The notes under the pieces are model-generated. The model had not been told where the DNA came from and ran no database searches. It worked only from the letters and a program-made list of their open reading frames with translations. Positions 31,407-39,949 of a DNA stretch of 50,248 nt are shown one piece after another. The stretch is from JAKLEX01 sp035327525 (GTDB lineage Bacteria > Patescibacteriota > Minisyncoccia > Phycocordibacterales > JAACPR01): positions 1-50,248 of the forward strand of contig DAOLDC010000001.1 of NCBI GenBank assembly GCA_035327525.1, read 5' to 3'. A program made the position numbers and the translations under genes. Each line of letters opens with the position of its first letter. The stretch's first letter is position 1.

Positions 31407-33311
31407 ATGTCAAAAATAATTGGTATTGATTTGGGAACAACAAATTCAGCGTTTGCAATAGTCGAAAATGGTGAACCAGAAATTATAGAAAATTCTGAGG
31501 GTAATAGAACCACACCGTCAATTGTCGCAATATCGAGAAGTGGGGAAAGGTTGGTCGGTCAATTAGCCAAAAGACAGGCTGTAACAAATCCTCAGAACAC
31601 TATTTTTGGTATAAAACGGTTTATTGGACACACATTTGAGGATCCTGCTGTTGAAAAGGATAAGAAAACGGTTCCATTTGAAGTTTCAAAATCTGATAAT
31701 AATGGAGTTTTGGTAAAGATGGGAGACAAAAAATATCGACCAGAAGAAATTTCCGCAATGATTTTGCAAAAACTAAAAGCTGATGCAGAAGCAAAATTGG
31801 GTGAGAAAATAACAGAAGCAGTAATAACTGTCCCAGCCTATTTCAATGATTCACAAAGACAGGCAACAAAGGATGCTGGAAAAATAGCTGGATTGGACGT
31901 AAAAAGAATTATCAACGAACCAACTGCAGCAGCATTGGCGTATGGCTTCAACAAAAAGAAAGACGAAAAAATAGTAGTCTTTGATTTTGGTGGTGGCACT
32001 TTTGATATTTCTGTTTTGGAGGTTGGTGACGATGTTGTAGAGGTAAAGGCAACAGATGGAGATTCTCACATGGGTGGAAAAGATATTGATCAAAAAATAA
32101 TTCGTTGGATATTGGATGAATTCAAAAAAGATTCAGGAATTGATATTTCAAAAGATCCTCTTGCGCTACAAAGACTTGATGAAGCAGCCGAAAAAGCAAA
32201 AATAGAACTTTCTAGTGCAACAGAAAGTGAAATAAATATTCCATTCATAACATCTGACGCAAACGGTCCAAAACATTTGTTACTAAAATTAACTAGGTCA
32301 AAATTAGAAGAGTTATCAGCGGAATTTGTTGACAGGTCAATAGAAATTACAAAAAGAGCTCTCGAGGCTTCACCTTTCAAAATGAGTGAAATTGATGAAA
32401 TTGTTATGGTTGGTGGTCAGACCAGAATGCCAAAAATCCAAGAAGAGGTCAAAAAGCTATTTGGAAAAGAGCCGAACAAATCAATCAACCCTGACGAAGT
32501 TGTTGCTCTTGGGGCTGCACTACAAGGTGGAATATTGCAAGGTGATGTCAAGGATGTTCTTTTGCTTGATGTTATTCCGCTTTCTCTTGGTATAGAAACA
32601 ATGGGCGGCGTATCTACAAAATTAATAGAAAAAAACACAACAATTCCTGCTAGCAAATCCCAAGTATTTTCGACTGCAGCCGATAATCAAACACAAGTAG
32701 AAATTCACATTGTTCAAGGAGAAAGAGCAATGGCAAATGATAACAAGTCATTAGGAAGGTTCATATTGGATGGAATACCTCCTGCACCTCGTGGAATGCC
32801 TCAGGTTGAGGTTTCATTCGATGTTGATGCCAATGGTATATTGAATGTTACAGCAAAGGACAAGGCAACAAACAAGGCTCAATCTATCAAGATAGAGGCA
32901 GGATCAGGACTTTCAGAGGATGAAATCAAAAAAATGCAAAAAGATGCAGAGGTTCATGCGGATGAGGACAAAAAAAAGAAGGAATTGATCGATATAAAAA
33001 ATCTTTCTGAACAATTGATATATACCGCAGAAAAATCTCTAAAAGATGCTGGTGACAAAGTCCCTGCTGATTTGAAGGGTGGTGTTGAGGCAAAAATAAA
33101 AAATTCACGCGATGCTCTTTCTGGAAATGATGTAGACGCAATAAAAAAAGCAAATTCAGAATTGTCAGATGAAATGCAAAAAATTGGTCAGCATATCAAT
33201 CAACAACCGCAAGGTGATGGTGGTAGTCAAGAAAAAAATGAAAAAGACGATAATATTAGAGACGCTGAAGTGGAGGATAACAAGAAAAATGATGATGGTG
33301 ACAAAAAATAA
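31407..33311 (+). CDS. dnaK: Molecular chaperone DnaK (Hsp70)
   Basis: 634 residues, full length. IIGIDLGTTNSAFAIVENGE, VPAYFNDSQRQATKDAGKIA, VFDFGGGTFDISVLEVG and MVGGQTRMPKIQEEV are the ATPase motifs; the peptide-binding domain follows (DVIPLSLGIETMGGV, GERAMANDNKSLGRF). The lid ends in a long Asp/Lys/Asn-rich tail instead of the common EEVKD. Its last base overlaps the dnaJ start (TAATG), so the two are translationally coupled. Confidence 0.99.
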   Translation: MSKIIGIDLGTTNSAFAIVENGEPEIIENSEGNRTTPSIVAISRSGERLVGQLAKRQAVTNPQNTIFGIKRFIGHTFEDPAVEKDKKTVPFEVSKSDNNGVLVKMGDKKYRPEEISAMILQKLKADAEAKLGEKITEAVITVPAYFNDSQRQATKDAGKIAGLDVKRIINEPTAAALAYGFNKKKDEKIVVFDFGGGTFDISVLEVGDDVVEVKATDGDSHMGGKDIDQKIIRWILDEFKKDSGIDISKDPLALQRLDEAAEKAKIELSSATESEINIPFITSDANGPKHLLLKLTRSKLEELSAEFVDRSIEITKRALEASPFKMSEIDEIVMVGGQTRMPKIQEEVKKLFGKEPNKSINPDEVVALGAALQGGILQGDVKDVLLLDVIPLSLGIETMGGVSTKLIEKNTTIPASKSQVFSTAADNQTQVEIHIVQGERAMANDNKSLGRFILDGIPPAPRGMPQVEVSFDVDANGILNVTAKDKATNKAQSIKIEAGSGLSEDEIKKMQKDAEVHADEDKKKKELIDIKNLSEQLIYTAEKSLKDAGDKVPADLKGGVEAKIKNSRDALSGNDVDAIKKANSELSDEMQKIGQHINQQPQGDGGSQEKNEKDDNIRDAEVEDNKKNDDGDKK

Positions 33312-34195
33312 TGAGCAAAGATTACTACAAAATTCTGGGTGTAGAAAAAAATGCTAACAAAGACGACATAAAAAAAGCATTTAGAAAACTCGCACACCAG
33401 CATCATCCAGACAAGAAGAGTGGCGACGAAAAAAAATTCAAAGAAATAAACGAAGCATATAATGTTCTGTCGGATGACAAAAAGAGAGCACAGTACGACC
33501 AATTTGGCTCATCTTTTTCTGGTTATAATCCTGGAGCAGAAGGTTTTGGTTCGGCAGGAGGATTCGGTGGTTTTGATTTTTCTCAATTTACTCAGAACGG
33601 ACAAAATGTTGAATTTGATATGGGCGACATATTCAGTAGTTTTTTTGGTGGCAGAGGATATTCTAGGGTGCGAAAAGGTCCAGATGTTTCTGTGGCAGTA
33701 GAGATAAGTTTTAAGGAGTCTATTATTGGAACAAAAAAACAAATAAAAATTGACTACAAAAATTCTGACAAAAAAGAAATTTTAGATGTTACTATTCCAT
33801 CAGGAATAGATAATGGCGAAATGATGCGTGTTCGTGGCAAGGGTGAGCCAATAGATGGTGGTCAACCAGGAGATTTATATATAAAGATTTACATAAAACC
33901 ACATAAAACTATCTCAAAAGATGGTGTGAATTTGTTTACAGTTTTGAAAATAAAATTAACTGAATCAATTTTGGGCACAAAAAAAGATATTCAAAAATAT
34001 GATGATACTTTTTTGACTATCAAAATTCCTGCCGGTATAAAGCATGGTGAAATTTTGAGGGTTAGAAATGAAGGAGTTCCTCTACAAAACGGTAGATCCG
34101 GTGACTTGTTAGTTAAGGTTGAAATTGACATACCAAACAGACTTTCTAGAAAAGTAAAGGATGCGCTAAAATCTCTAGAGGAAGAGGGTTATTAA
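33311..34195 (+). CDS. dnaJ: DnaJ family co-chaperone, type B (no zinc finger)
   Basis: 294 residues. J-domain with KDYYKILGVEKNANKDDIKK and the HPD motif (HQHHPDKK), a Gly/Phe-rich linker (about 70-115), then the two C-terminal beta domains (GPDVSVAVEISFKESIIGTK, GDLYIKIYIKPHKTI, GVPLQNGRSGDLLVKVEIDI). The four CxxCxGxG repeats of true DnaJ are absent, so it is CbpA/DnaJB-like in structure, yet it occupies the dnaJ position right after dnaK and is probably the main J-protein. Confidence 0.95.
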   Translation: MSKDYYKILGVEKNANKDDIKKAFRKLAHQHHPDKKSGDEKKFKEINEAYNVLSDDKKRAQYDQFGSSFSGYNPGAEGFGSAGGFGGFDFSQFTQNGQNVEFDMGDIFSSFFGGRGYSRVRKGPDVSVAVEISFKESIIGTKKQIKIDYKNSDKKEILDVTIPSGIDNGEMMRVRGKGEPIDGGQPGDLYIKIYIKPHKTISKDGVNLFTVLKIKLTESILGTKKDIQKYDDTFLTIKIPAGIKHGEILRVRNEGVPLQNGRSGDLLVKVEIDIPNRLSRKVKDALKSLEEEGY

Positions 34196-34227
34196 AAAGA
34201 ATACTTTCTTTATTACAAAAAATTAGA

Positions 34228-34233
34228 TATAAT
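34228..34233 (+). promoter_or_regulatory. -10 box (TATAAT) of the membrane protein/histidine kinase pair
   Basis: TATAAT; the ATG at 34243 is nine bases after it. Confidence 0.5.
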
Positions 34234-34242
34234 TTGTTGCAT

Positions 34243-34716
34243 ATGATAAATATCGGTCTTATTTCTTTGGATATAATTATAATAGCAGTAATTATATTTG
34301 TACTTGTTTTGCTATGTTTGAAAAACAAAAAACATTATGTCACAGCGCTGATTGTATCAATATATCCAACAATTCTTATTTACAAAAACTTTCCTTTTAT
34401 TGATTTTACAAACAAAACAGCAGAAGTAATTTTTTTGATTATAATTTATTTTGCAATTTTATTTATCCTAAAGAGAAATATATCCAGTGGGGGTAATTAC
34501 TATTCAAATTATCTTAGTAAGATATTGAATGGTGTAATATTATCAGTGACATTTGTTTTTTTATTACTTTCTGTATACGTTCATTCTTTACCAGAACTTG
34601 GAAATATTTATAATTTTTCGTCTCAAACAACAGCACTAGTTGCAAATATTCCTATTGGTTTATCATTAATAATACCAATAGTTATAATTTTATTTCTTAA
34701 CAAAAGAGATAATTAA
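34243..34716 (+). CDS. Multi-pass membrane protein next to a histidine kinase
   Basis: 157 residues, mostly hydrophobic: about five membrane segments (roughly 4-24, 31-48, 58-77, 94-114, 130-150) with short loops and little soluble sequence. No family is recognised. It ends three bases before the histidine kinase gene, and the kinase has only one membrane helix, so the pair looks like a split version of a kinase with a multi-helix membrane sensor domain (inference). ATG 34243 is preferred over the TTG at 34234 because the latter lies one base after the -10 box. Confidence 0.75.
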   Translation: MINIGLISLDIIIIAVIIFVLVLLCLKNKKHYVTALIVSIYPTILIYKNFPFIDFTNKTAEVIFLIIIYFAILFILKRNISSGGNYYSNYLSKILNGVILSVTFVFLLLSVYVHSLPELGNIYNFSSQTTALVANIPIGLSLIIPIVIILFLNKRDN

Positions 34717-34719
34717 TTT

Positions 34720-35571
34720 ATGAGTATTGAAAATATTACAAATTTACTTCAATTATCAATGTATATTGCTGTCATTTTATTTTTTGCCTATTGTTTTTAT
34801 CGCAAATTACAATATGACAAAAAAATAGATGTATTAATAAAAAAGATTCAGGAATTGAATGATCAATTAAAAGAATTAGACGAACAAAAAACAAATTTTG
34901 TATCAATAGCATCACATCAACTGAGAGGTCCGCTGACTGTAATGATTGGTTATGTTTCTATGATTTTGGAAGGGGATTATGGTGATGTTTCCAGTGACAT
35001 CAGGGAGCAATTGGAAAAAGTCGAAAAATCAGGAAATACTATGAATTTTTTGATTAATGATTATTTGAATGCTTCAAAAATTGATAAAGACGAGGTCGGT
35101 CTAATTGTTGAGGATGTAAATGTCCAAAAATTATTGAACATTATTTTTGATGAATTCGAATCTGTTGCTAAAAAGTCAAATTTATCACTAATTTTGAAGA
35201 CAGACATTGACGAAAATTTATTCATAAAAGCTGATTTTTCAAAAACACACGAGGCCATTTCCAGTATAGTTGATAACGCTATAAAATATACCCAAAAAGG
35301 CAAAATAACAATATTTGCTAGCGCAAAAAATGATATTTTGAATATAAAAATTCAGGATGAGGGTATTGGTATAAAAAATAAGGACCTAAAAAATATTTTT
35401 GATAAATTCCAGAGGAGCAAGGAGGCAATTGAGCTGAATGTGACTGGTACAGGTCTGGGATTATTTGTTTCAAAGTATTTTATTGAAACACAAGGTGGAA
35501 AAATTTGGGCTGAATCGGATGGAATAGGAACTGGGTCGGTATTCAATATTGAATTTCCAATTATCAAATAA
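34720..35571 (+). CDS. Sensor histidine kinase
   Basis: 283 residues. One N-terminal membrane helix (about 10-27), a coiled linker (QELNDQLKELDEQKTNF), then a HisKA domain with the phospho-accepting His66 in SIASHQLRGPLTVMIGYVSM. The ATPase domain has the N box (EAISSIVDNAIKYTQKG), G1 (IQDEGIGIKNKDL), F box (IFDKFQRS) and G2 (GTGLGLFVSKYFIE). All catalytic boxes are intact. No sensory domain and no response regulator gene lie nearby, so the partner is elsewhere. It probably senses through the membrane protein encoded just upstream. Confidence 0.92.
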   Translation: MSIENITNLLQLSMYIAVILFFAYCFYRKLQYDKKIDVLIKKIQELNDQLKELDEQKTNFVSIASHQLRGPLTVMIGYVSMILEGDYGDVSSDIREQLEKVEKSGNTMNFLINDYLNASKIDKDEVGLIVEDVNVQKLLNIIFDEFESVAKKSNLSLILKTDIDENLFIKADFSKTHEAISSIVDNAIKYTQKGKITIFASAKNDILNIKIQDEGIGIKNKDLKNIFDKFQRSKEAIELNVTGTGLGLFVSKYFIETQGGKIWAESDGIGTGSVFNIEFPIIK

Positions 35572-35573
35572 TT

Positions 35574-35582
35574 TGCTATCTT
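35574..35582 (+). promoter_or_regulatory. Extended -10 (TGC TATCTT) of trpS
   Basis: The TGC lies at 35574-35576 and TATCTT at 35577-35582; the trpS ATG (35589) follows by six bases. Confidence 0.5.
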
Positions 35583-35588
35583 ATATAT

Positions 35589-36563
35589 ATGAAAAAAACT
35601 TTTATTTCTGGTATAAAACCAACAGGACAGCTTCATATCGGCAATTATTTTGGTGCAATGAGGCAATTTGTTAATTTACAGGACGAATACGACGGTAGTG
35701 TTTTTGTTCCTGATTTGCACGCAATTACAACAGTAAAGGATTCCCAATCATTGATTGATGGAGTCCTAAATGTCACTATGGACTATTTGGCAATCGGTAT
35801 CGATCCAAAAAAAGTAGTTATTTTTAAACAGTCAGATTTGCCGGAAGTCACGGAAATGTCATGGGTATTCAATTGTTTGGTGACAATGCCATATTTGATG
35901 AGAGCACACGCATTCAAGGATTCTGAAGCAAAAAATAAGGAAATAAATGTTGGAGTTTTTGATTATCCAGTTTTGATGGCTGCAGATATTTTGATACAAA
36001 ATGTCGATATTGTCCCAATAGGTAGAGATCAGAAACAACATGTCGAAATTGCTAGGGATATTGCCGAAAAATTCAATTCTATTTACGGCGAGATTTTCAA
36101 AATACCTGAGGCGTTAATTATTGAAAAATTTGAGACAGTACCTGGTATAGATGGTCAAAAAATGAGTAAAAGTTACAACAACACAATACCTATTTTTGCC
36201 ACAAAGGACGAAGTAAGAAAAATTGTAATGTCTATTCCAACTGATTCAAAATCTCCAAACGAACCAAAAGACACTGATTCAATTTTGTTCCGTATACACA
36301 AAATATTTTTATCAGATTCAGAACAAAAAGAACTGGCCGACATCTACAAATCAGGAATCAGTTACAAGGATGCAAAAGAAAATCTAATAAATGAAATTAA
36401 CAAATTCTGCGAACCACTGATTGAAAATAGAATCAAATGGCAGAGCAATCCTGATTTGGTGATGGATATTTTGAATGATGGTGCAAAAAAAGCCAAGAAA
36501 AATACCGAAAAAACAATAAAGCTGTTTAGAGAAAAAGTTGGCATTCTTGGTTTAGAAAAATAG
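35589..36563 (+). CDS. trpS: Tryptophanyl-tRNA synthetase
   Basis: 324 residues, typical length. ISGIKPTGQLHIGNYFGAM contains the HIGH-like motif, VFKQSDLPEVTEMSWVFNC, DYPVLMAADILIQNVDIVPI and the KMSKS signature in GQKMSKSYNNTIPIF are in the expected order. Class I enzyme charging tRNA-Trp. Predicted leaderless. Confidence 0.98.
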   Translation: MKKTFISGIKPTGQLHIGNYFGAMRQFVNLQDEYDGSVFVPDLHAITTVKDSQSLIDGVLNVTMDYLAIGIDPKKVVIFKQSDLPEVTEMSWVFNCLVTMPYLMRAHAFKDSEAKNKEINVGVFDYPVLMAADILIQNVDIVPIGRDQKQHVEIARDIAEKFNSIYGEIFKIPEALIIEKFETVPGIDGQKMSKSYNNTIPIFATKDEVRKIVMSIPTDSKSPNEPKDTDSILFRIHKIFLSDSEQKELADIYKSGISYKDAKENLINEINKFCEPLIENRIKWQSNPDLVMDILNDGAKKAKKNTEKTIKLFREKVGILGLEK

Positions 36564-36571
36564 AAAATTCG

Positions 36572-36580
36572 TGCTATAAT
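36572..36580 (+). promoter_or_regulatory. Extended -10 promoter (TGC TATAAT) of scpAB
   Basis: TGC TATAAT, with 33 bases to the GTG start of scpA. Confidence 0.6.
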
Positions 36581-36613
36581 CTGCATTAATTTATAGTAAT
36601 TCAATACAAAATT

Positions 36614-37345
36614 GTGAAAATTGATTTTGAGGTCAAAACAGAAGTTTTTGAAGGTCCACTGGATCTATTGTTAAGTTTGATTGAAAAAAGAAAATTACTT
36701 ATTAATGATGTTTCTTTGGCAAAAATTACCGATGATTATATCGCATACCTAAAAAATAATGACGGAATGATGATTGGAGAGAGATCTGATTTTATTTTGA
36801 TTGCATCAACACTTTTGCTAATAAAATCAAAATCACTTTTGCCAACAATTGATCTGACAGAAGACGAGGAGAGAAGTATAGAGGATTTAGAAATTAGACT
36901 AAAAATCTTCAAGAGATTAAAAGAGGTTGAGCCAATTATTTTACAAAAATATTTACAAAACCCCTCATTTTCAAAAAGACAAGTAATTAATAATCAGGTC
37001 GTTTTTTCACCATCAAAACAAATAAATATCTCAACAATAAAAATAATGATCTCTAACATATTACAATCATTGCCAAAAGCAGAACAAACTATTAGAGCAG
37101 TAATAAAGAAGGCAATTAGCCTAGAGGACATGATTAATAGATTGACAAATAGAATAAAACAAAGTATAAACATGAGCTTCAAGGATTTTTCTAATTTTGA
37201 TAAAAAAGATAAAATAAATGTTATAGTTAGTTTTTTGGCGATGCTGGAATTGGTCAAAGAGGGAATAATAGAAACAGAGCAGAATAGTTATTCTGATGAT
37301 ATAAAAATTCAAACAAAAAAAATAGATTTACCACATTATACCTAA
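36614..37345 (+). CDS. scpA: Segregation and condensation protein A
   Basis: 243 residues, kleisin subunit of the SMC-ScpAB condensin. It starts with GTG; the conserved FEGPLDLLLSLIEKRKLLIN begins at residue 12, so no other start is reasonable. ISLAKITDDY-like DVSLAKITDDYIAYL, FILIASTLLLIKSKSLLP and a C-terminal winged helix VIVSFLAMLELVKEGII are typical. scpB starts three bases after its stop. Confidence 0.96.
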   Translation: MKIDFEVKTEVFEGPLDLLLSLIEKRKLLINDVSLAKITDDYIAYLKNNDGMMIGERSDFILIASTLLLIKSKSLLPTIDLTEDEERSIEDLEIRLKIFKRLKEVEPIILQKYLQNPSFSKRQVINNQVVFSPSKQINISTIKIMISNILQSLPKAEQTIRAVIKKAISLEDMINRLTNRIKQSINMSFKDFSNFDKKDKINVIVSFLAMLELVKEGIIETEQNSYSDDIKIQTKKIDLPHYT

Positions 37346-37348
37346 AAC

Positions 37349-37909
37349 ATGAATGAAAAATTACAAAATCAAATAGAAAGTATTTTGTTTTGGAAATCAG
37401 AACCAGTAACTTTTTTTGAACTTGCAAAACTTTTGAGCTTCCCAATAGACGAAATAAAAAAAGAAGTAACTAATTTATCAGAAAAGTTAAGTGGTCGAGG
37501 TGTTGTGCTTGTATCTACAAATGACGAGGTTTGTTTAATGACCTCACCAGAAAATTCAGAACTTATTTCGAAATTGCAAAAAGAAGAATTAAGCAAGGAT
37601 TTAAGTCGTGCTACAATAGAAACATTGAGTATAATCTTGTACAGAGGACCAATCAAAAGATCAGAAATAGATTATATAAGAGGCGTGAATTCACAATTTA
37701 CTATCAGAAATTTGCTTATTCGTGGCCTAATTTCAAAAATAACAGACCCAAAAGACGAAAGAGTCTTTCTTTATCAAACAACAATAGAAACATTGGCTCA
37801 TATGGGTCTACAAAACATAAAAGATTTGCCAGATTATAGTAATGTAAATAGTGATATTGATAAATTTTTAAATCAAGAAGATAAAAATGAAAATGTTGAA
37901 AAAAATTAA
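37349..37909 (+). CDS. scpB: Segregation and condensation protein B
   Basis: 186 residues with the two winged-helix domains of ScpB: QNQIESILFWKSEPVTFFEL and LSRATIETLSIILYRGPIKR followed by SEIDYIRGVNS and LLIRGLISKI. The acidic/Asn C-terminal tail overlaps the next gene by 23 bases. Confidence 0.95.
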   Translation: MNEKLQNQIESILFWKSEPVTFFELAKLLSFPIDEIKKEVTNLSEKLSGRGVVLVSTNDEVCLMTSPENSELISKLQKEELSKDLSRATIETLSIILYRGPIKRSEIDYIRGVNSQFTIRNLLIRGLISKITDPKDERVFLYQTTIETLAHMGLQNIKDLPDYSNVNSDIDKFLNQEDKNENVEKN

Positions 37910-38825
37910 CAGAAAAAAAGAAATATTATATTCAGTAACGCTAATCTTGGTACCTTTGGTTTTGTTTTTTTCTGCAATATTTTTGTTAAATCCAAACCAA
38001 ACAGAAACAGTCGTCAATGATTTGCAAGAACAATTTGTAACACCAAAAAATTATTTTTTCGACAATATAAACATACTTGCAAGATCTGCAATTGTGAAAG
38101 ATTTGAACACGGGCGAAATTATTTATGAAAAAAATTCTGATATACAATTACCGCTTGCATCTATTACAAAAGTTTTGACAGCACTAACATTCGAAATTAC
38201 ATCCAACGCGGAATATGTTCAGATTTCTAGTGAAGATTTACTGGAATACGGTGATAACTTTCTTTCATTAGGAGAAAGGTTCAGGAGAAATGATCTAATA
38301 AATTTTATGCTACTGACATCATCAAATGATTCCGCTGCCGCATTGGCATCAAACTCATTTGGCTCATACAGATCAACGTCGAATGATTTTGTTGAAAAAA
38401 TGAATCAGGTGGCAAAAACGGCAAATATGAATAATTCCTATTTTTCAAATCCAACCGGATTAGATAAGGATGCCAATACGGCTGGAGCTCATGGGACAGC
38501 TAGAGATGTGGCAAATTTGTTTGAGTACACAATAAAAAATTATCCACATATAATGGATCAAACAAAAAACGAAAGCTTGAAAATAATATCATTGAATGGC
38601 TATGTTCATAACATTAGAAATACAAATCAATCAGTTGGAGTTCTACCAAATATATTAGCCTCAAAAACAGGTTTTACTGATTTGGCTGGCGGCAATCTGG
38701 CGGTAGTAATCGATCCAGCACTGAATCGTCCAATTGTTATTGTTGTTTTGGGCTCAACAAACGACGGTCGATTTGACGATGTAAAAATTCTATCGGAAAA
38801 AACAATAGAATATTTGAAATTATAA
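37887..38825 (+). CDS. D-alanyl-D-alanine carboxypeptidase family serine hydrolase
   Basis: 312 residues. One N-terminal membrane helix (about 15-34) anchors an external S11-type (PBP5-like) domain. The three active-site motifs are present: SxxK in LASITKVLTAL, SSN-type in LTSSNDSAAALA, and KTG in ASKTGFTDLAGGNLA. It trims pentapeptide stem peptides in the wall. There is no C-terminal amphipathic anchor as in E. coli PBP5; the N-terminal helix replaces it. Two nearby ATGs (37887, 37893) are possible; it overlaps scpB and is followed 17 bases later by mraY. Confidence 0.93.
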   Translation: MKMLKKINRKKEILYSVTLILVPLVLFFSAIFLLNPNQTETVVNDLQEQFVTPKNYFFDNINILARSAIVKDLNTGEIIYEKNSDIQLPLASITKVLTALTFEITSNAEYVQISSEDLLEYGDNFLSLGERFRRNDLINFMLLTSSNDSAAALASNSFGSYRSTSNDFVEKMNQVAKTANMNNSYFSNPTGLDKDANTAGAHGTARDVANLFEYTIKNYPHIMDQTKNESLKIISLNGYVHNIRNTNQSVGVLPNILASKTGFTDLAGGNLAVVIDPALNRPIVIVVLGSTNDGRFDDVKILSEKTIEYLKL

Positions 38826-38827
38826 TA

Positions 38828-38833
38828 TATAAT
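38828..38833 (+). promoter_or_regulatory. -10 box (TATAAT) of mraY
   Basis: TATAAT nine bases before the mraY ATG (38843); a second overlapping TATAAT lies at 38821-38826. Confidence 0.45.
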
Positions 38834-38842
38834 CAAAGATAT

Positions 38843-39916
38843 ATGATATTGGATGTAGTTAAAATAATATTACCAACCGCACTAACTTTTTTTGTTGGAA
38901 TTCTGATTACTCCAATAATTACTGATTTTTTGTATAAAAATAAAATGTGGAAAAGAACAGCTGGTAAGGTTGATACCAATGGTCAAACCGCAACAGTTTT
39001 TAACAAATTTCACAAAGAGGGCGAAACAAAAACACCCAGAATGGGTGGTATTGTAATATGGCTAAGCGTTTTTTTTGTAATTGTAATTGTCTGGATTTTT
39101 TCAAAAATTCTACCATTCGAAATTTTTCAAAAACTTGATTTTTTAAGTAGAAATCAAACATGGATACCACTGGCAGCAATGTTGATCGGAGCCGTAGTTG
39201 GGTTGGTCGACGATTTTTTTGAAATAAAGGGAACTATCGACGGAATATCGGGTGGCATTTCATCAAAAAAAAGATTGTTAATCGTCGGCCTAATTGCTTT
39301 GCTGGTCGCATCTTGGTTTTTTTTCAAGCTTGATATTGGAAGTATAAATTTTCCATTTCAGAATTCTATATATATCGGTTTTTTGATAATACCGCTGTTT
39401 GTTCTGGTTTCAATATTGATATATTCTGGAGGTGTTATTGACGGGCTTGACGGTTTGTCAGGTGGGATTTTTGCAATTATGTTTTCTGCATATGGGATAA
39501 TTGCATTTTCACTTGGACAAATTGACTTGGCAGCCTTCTGCGGAGCGATTGTCGGAGGAACACTAGCTTTTTTGTGGTTCAATATTCCTCCAGCCAGATT
39601 TTATATGACAGAAACGGGTTCTATGGCATTGACTATTGTTTTGGCGATAGTTGCTTTCATGACCGATTATTTGGGTGGGGGAATCGGGTTATTGGTACTT
39701 CCAATAATTGCATTTCCACTTCTTGCAACTGCAGGATCATCCTTTATTCAAATAATGTCAAAAAAATACAGAAATGGTAAAAAAGTATTTTTGGCAGCTC
39801 CGATACATTATCATTTTGAAGCAATGGGCTGGCCTTCCTACAAAATAGTTATGAGATATTGGATATTTTCGGTCATTTTGGCTACTGTGGGTATTGTTTT
39901 TGCACTTTTGGCATAG
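38843..39916 (+). CDS. mraY: Phospho-N-acetylmuramoyl-pentapeptide transferase MraY
   Basis: 357 residues, about ten membrane helices. It makes lipid I from UDP-MurNAc-pentapeptide and undecaprenyl phosphate. TKTPRMGGIVIWLSV, the Mg-binding VGLVDDFFEIK, GVIDGLDGLSGGIFAI, the active-site TETGSMAL (usually GDTGSLAL) and the HxHHE-like PIHYHFEAMGWPSYKIVMRY are present. One of the usual cytoplasmic histidines reads Tyr (HYH instead of HHH). Precedes ftsW and murG as in many dcw clusters, but murD, murC and ftsZ are not here. Confidence 0.96.
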   Translation: MILDVVKIILPTALTFFVGILITPIITDFLYKNKMWKRTAGKVDTNGQTATVFNKFHKEGETKTPRMGGIVIWLSVFFVIVIVWIFSKILPFEIFQKLDFLSRNQTWIPLAAMLIGAVVGLVDDFFEIKGTIDGISGGISSKKRLLIVGLIALLVASWFFFKLDIGSINFPFQNSIYIGFLIIPLFVLVSILIYSGGVIDGLDGLSGGIFAIMFSAYGIIAFSLGQIDLAAFCGAIVGGTLAFLWFNIPPARFYMTETGSMALTIVLAIVAFMTDYLGGGIGLLVLPIIAFPLLATAGSSFIQIMSKKYRNGKKVFLAAPIHYHFEAMGWPSYKIVMRYWIFSVILATVGIVFALLA

Positions 39917-39949
39917 GTTTTTTGTCAAAAATATGAGATACTATTTTTG

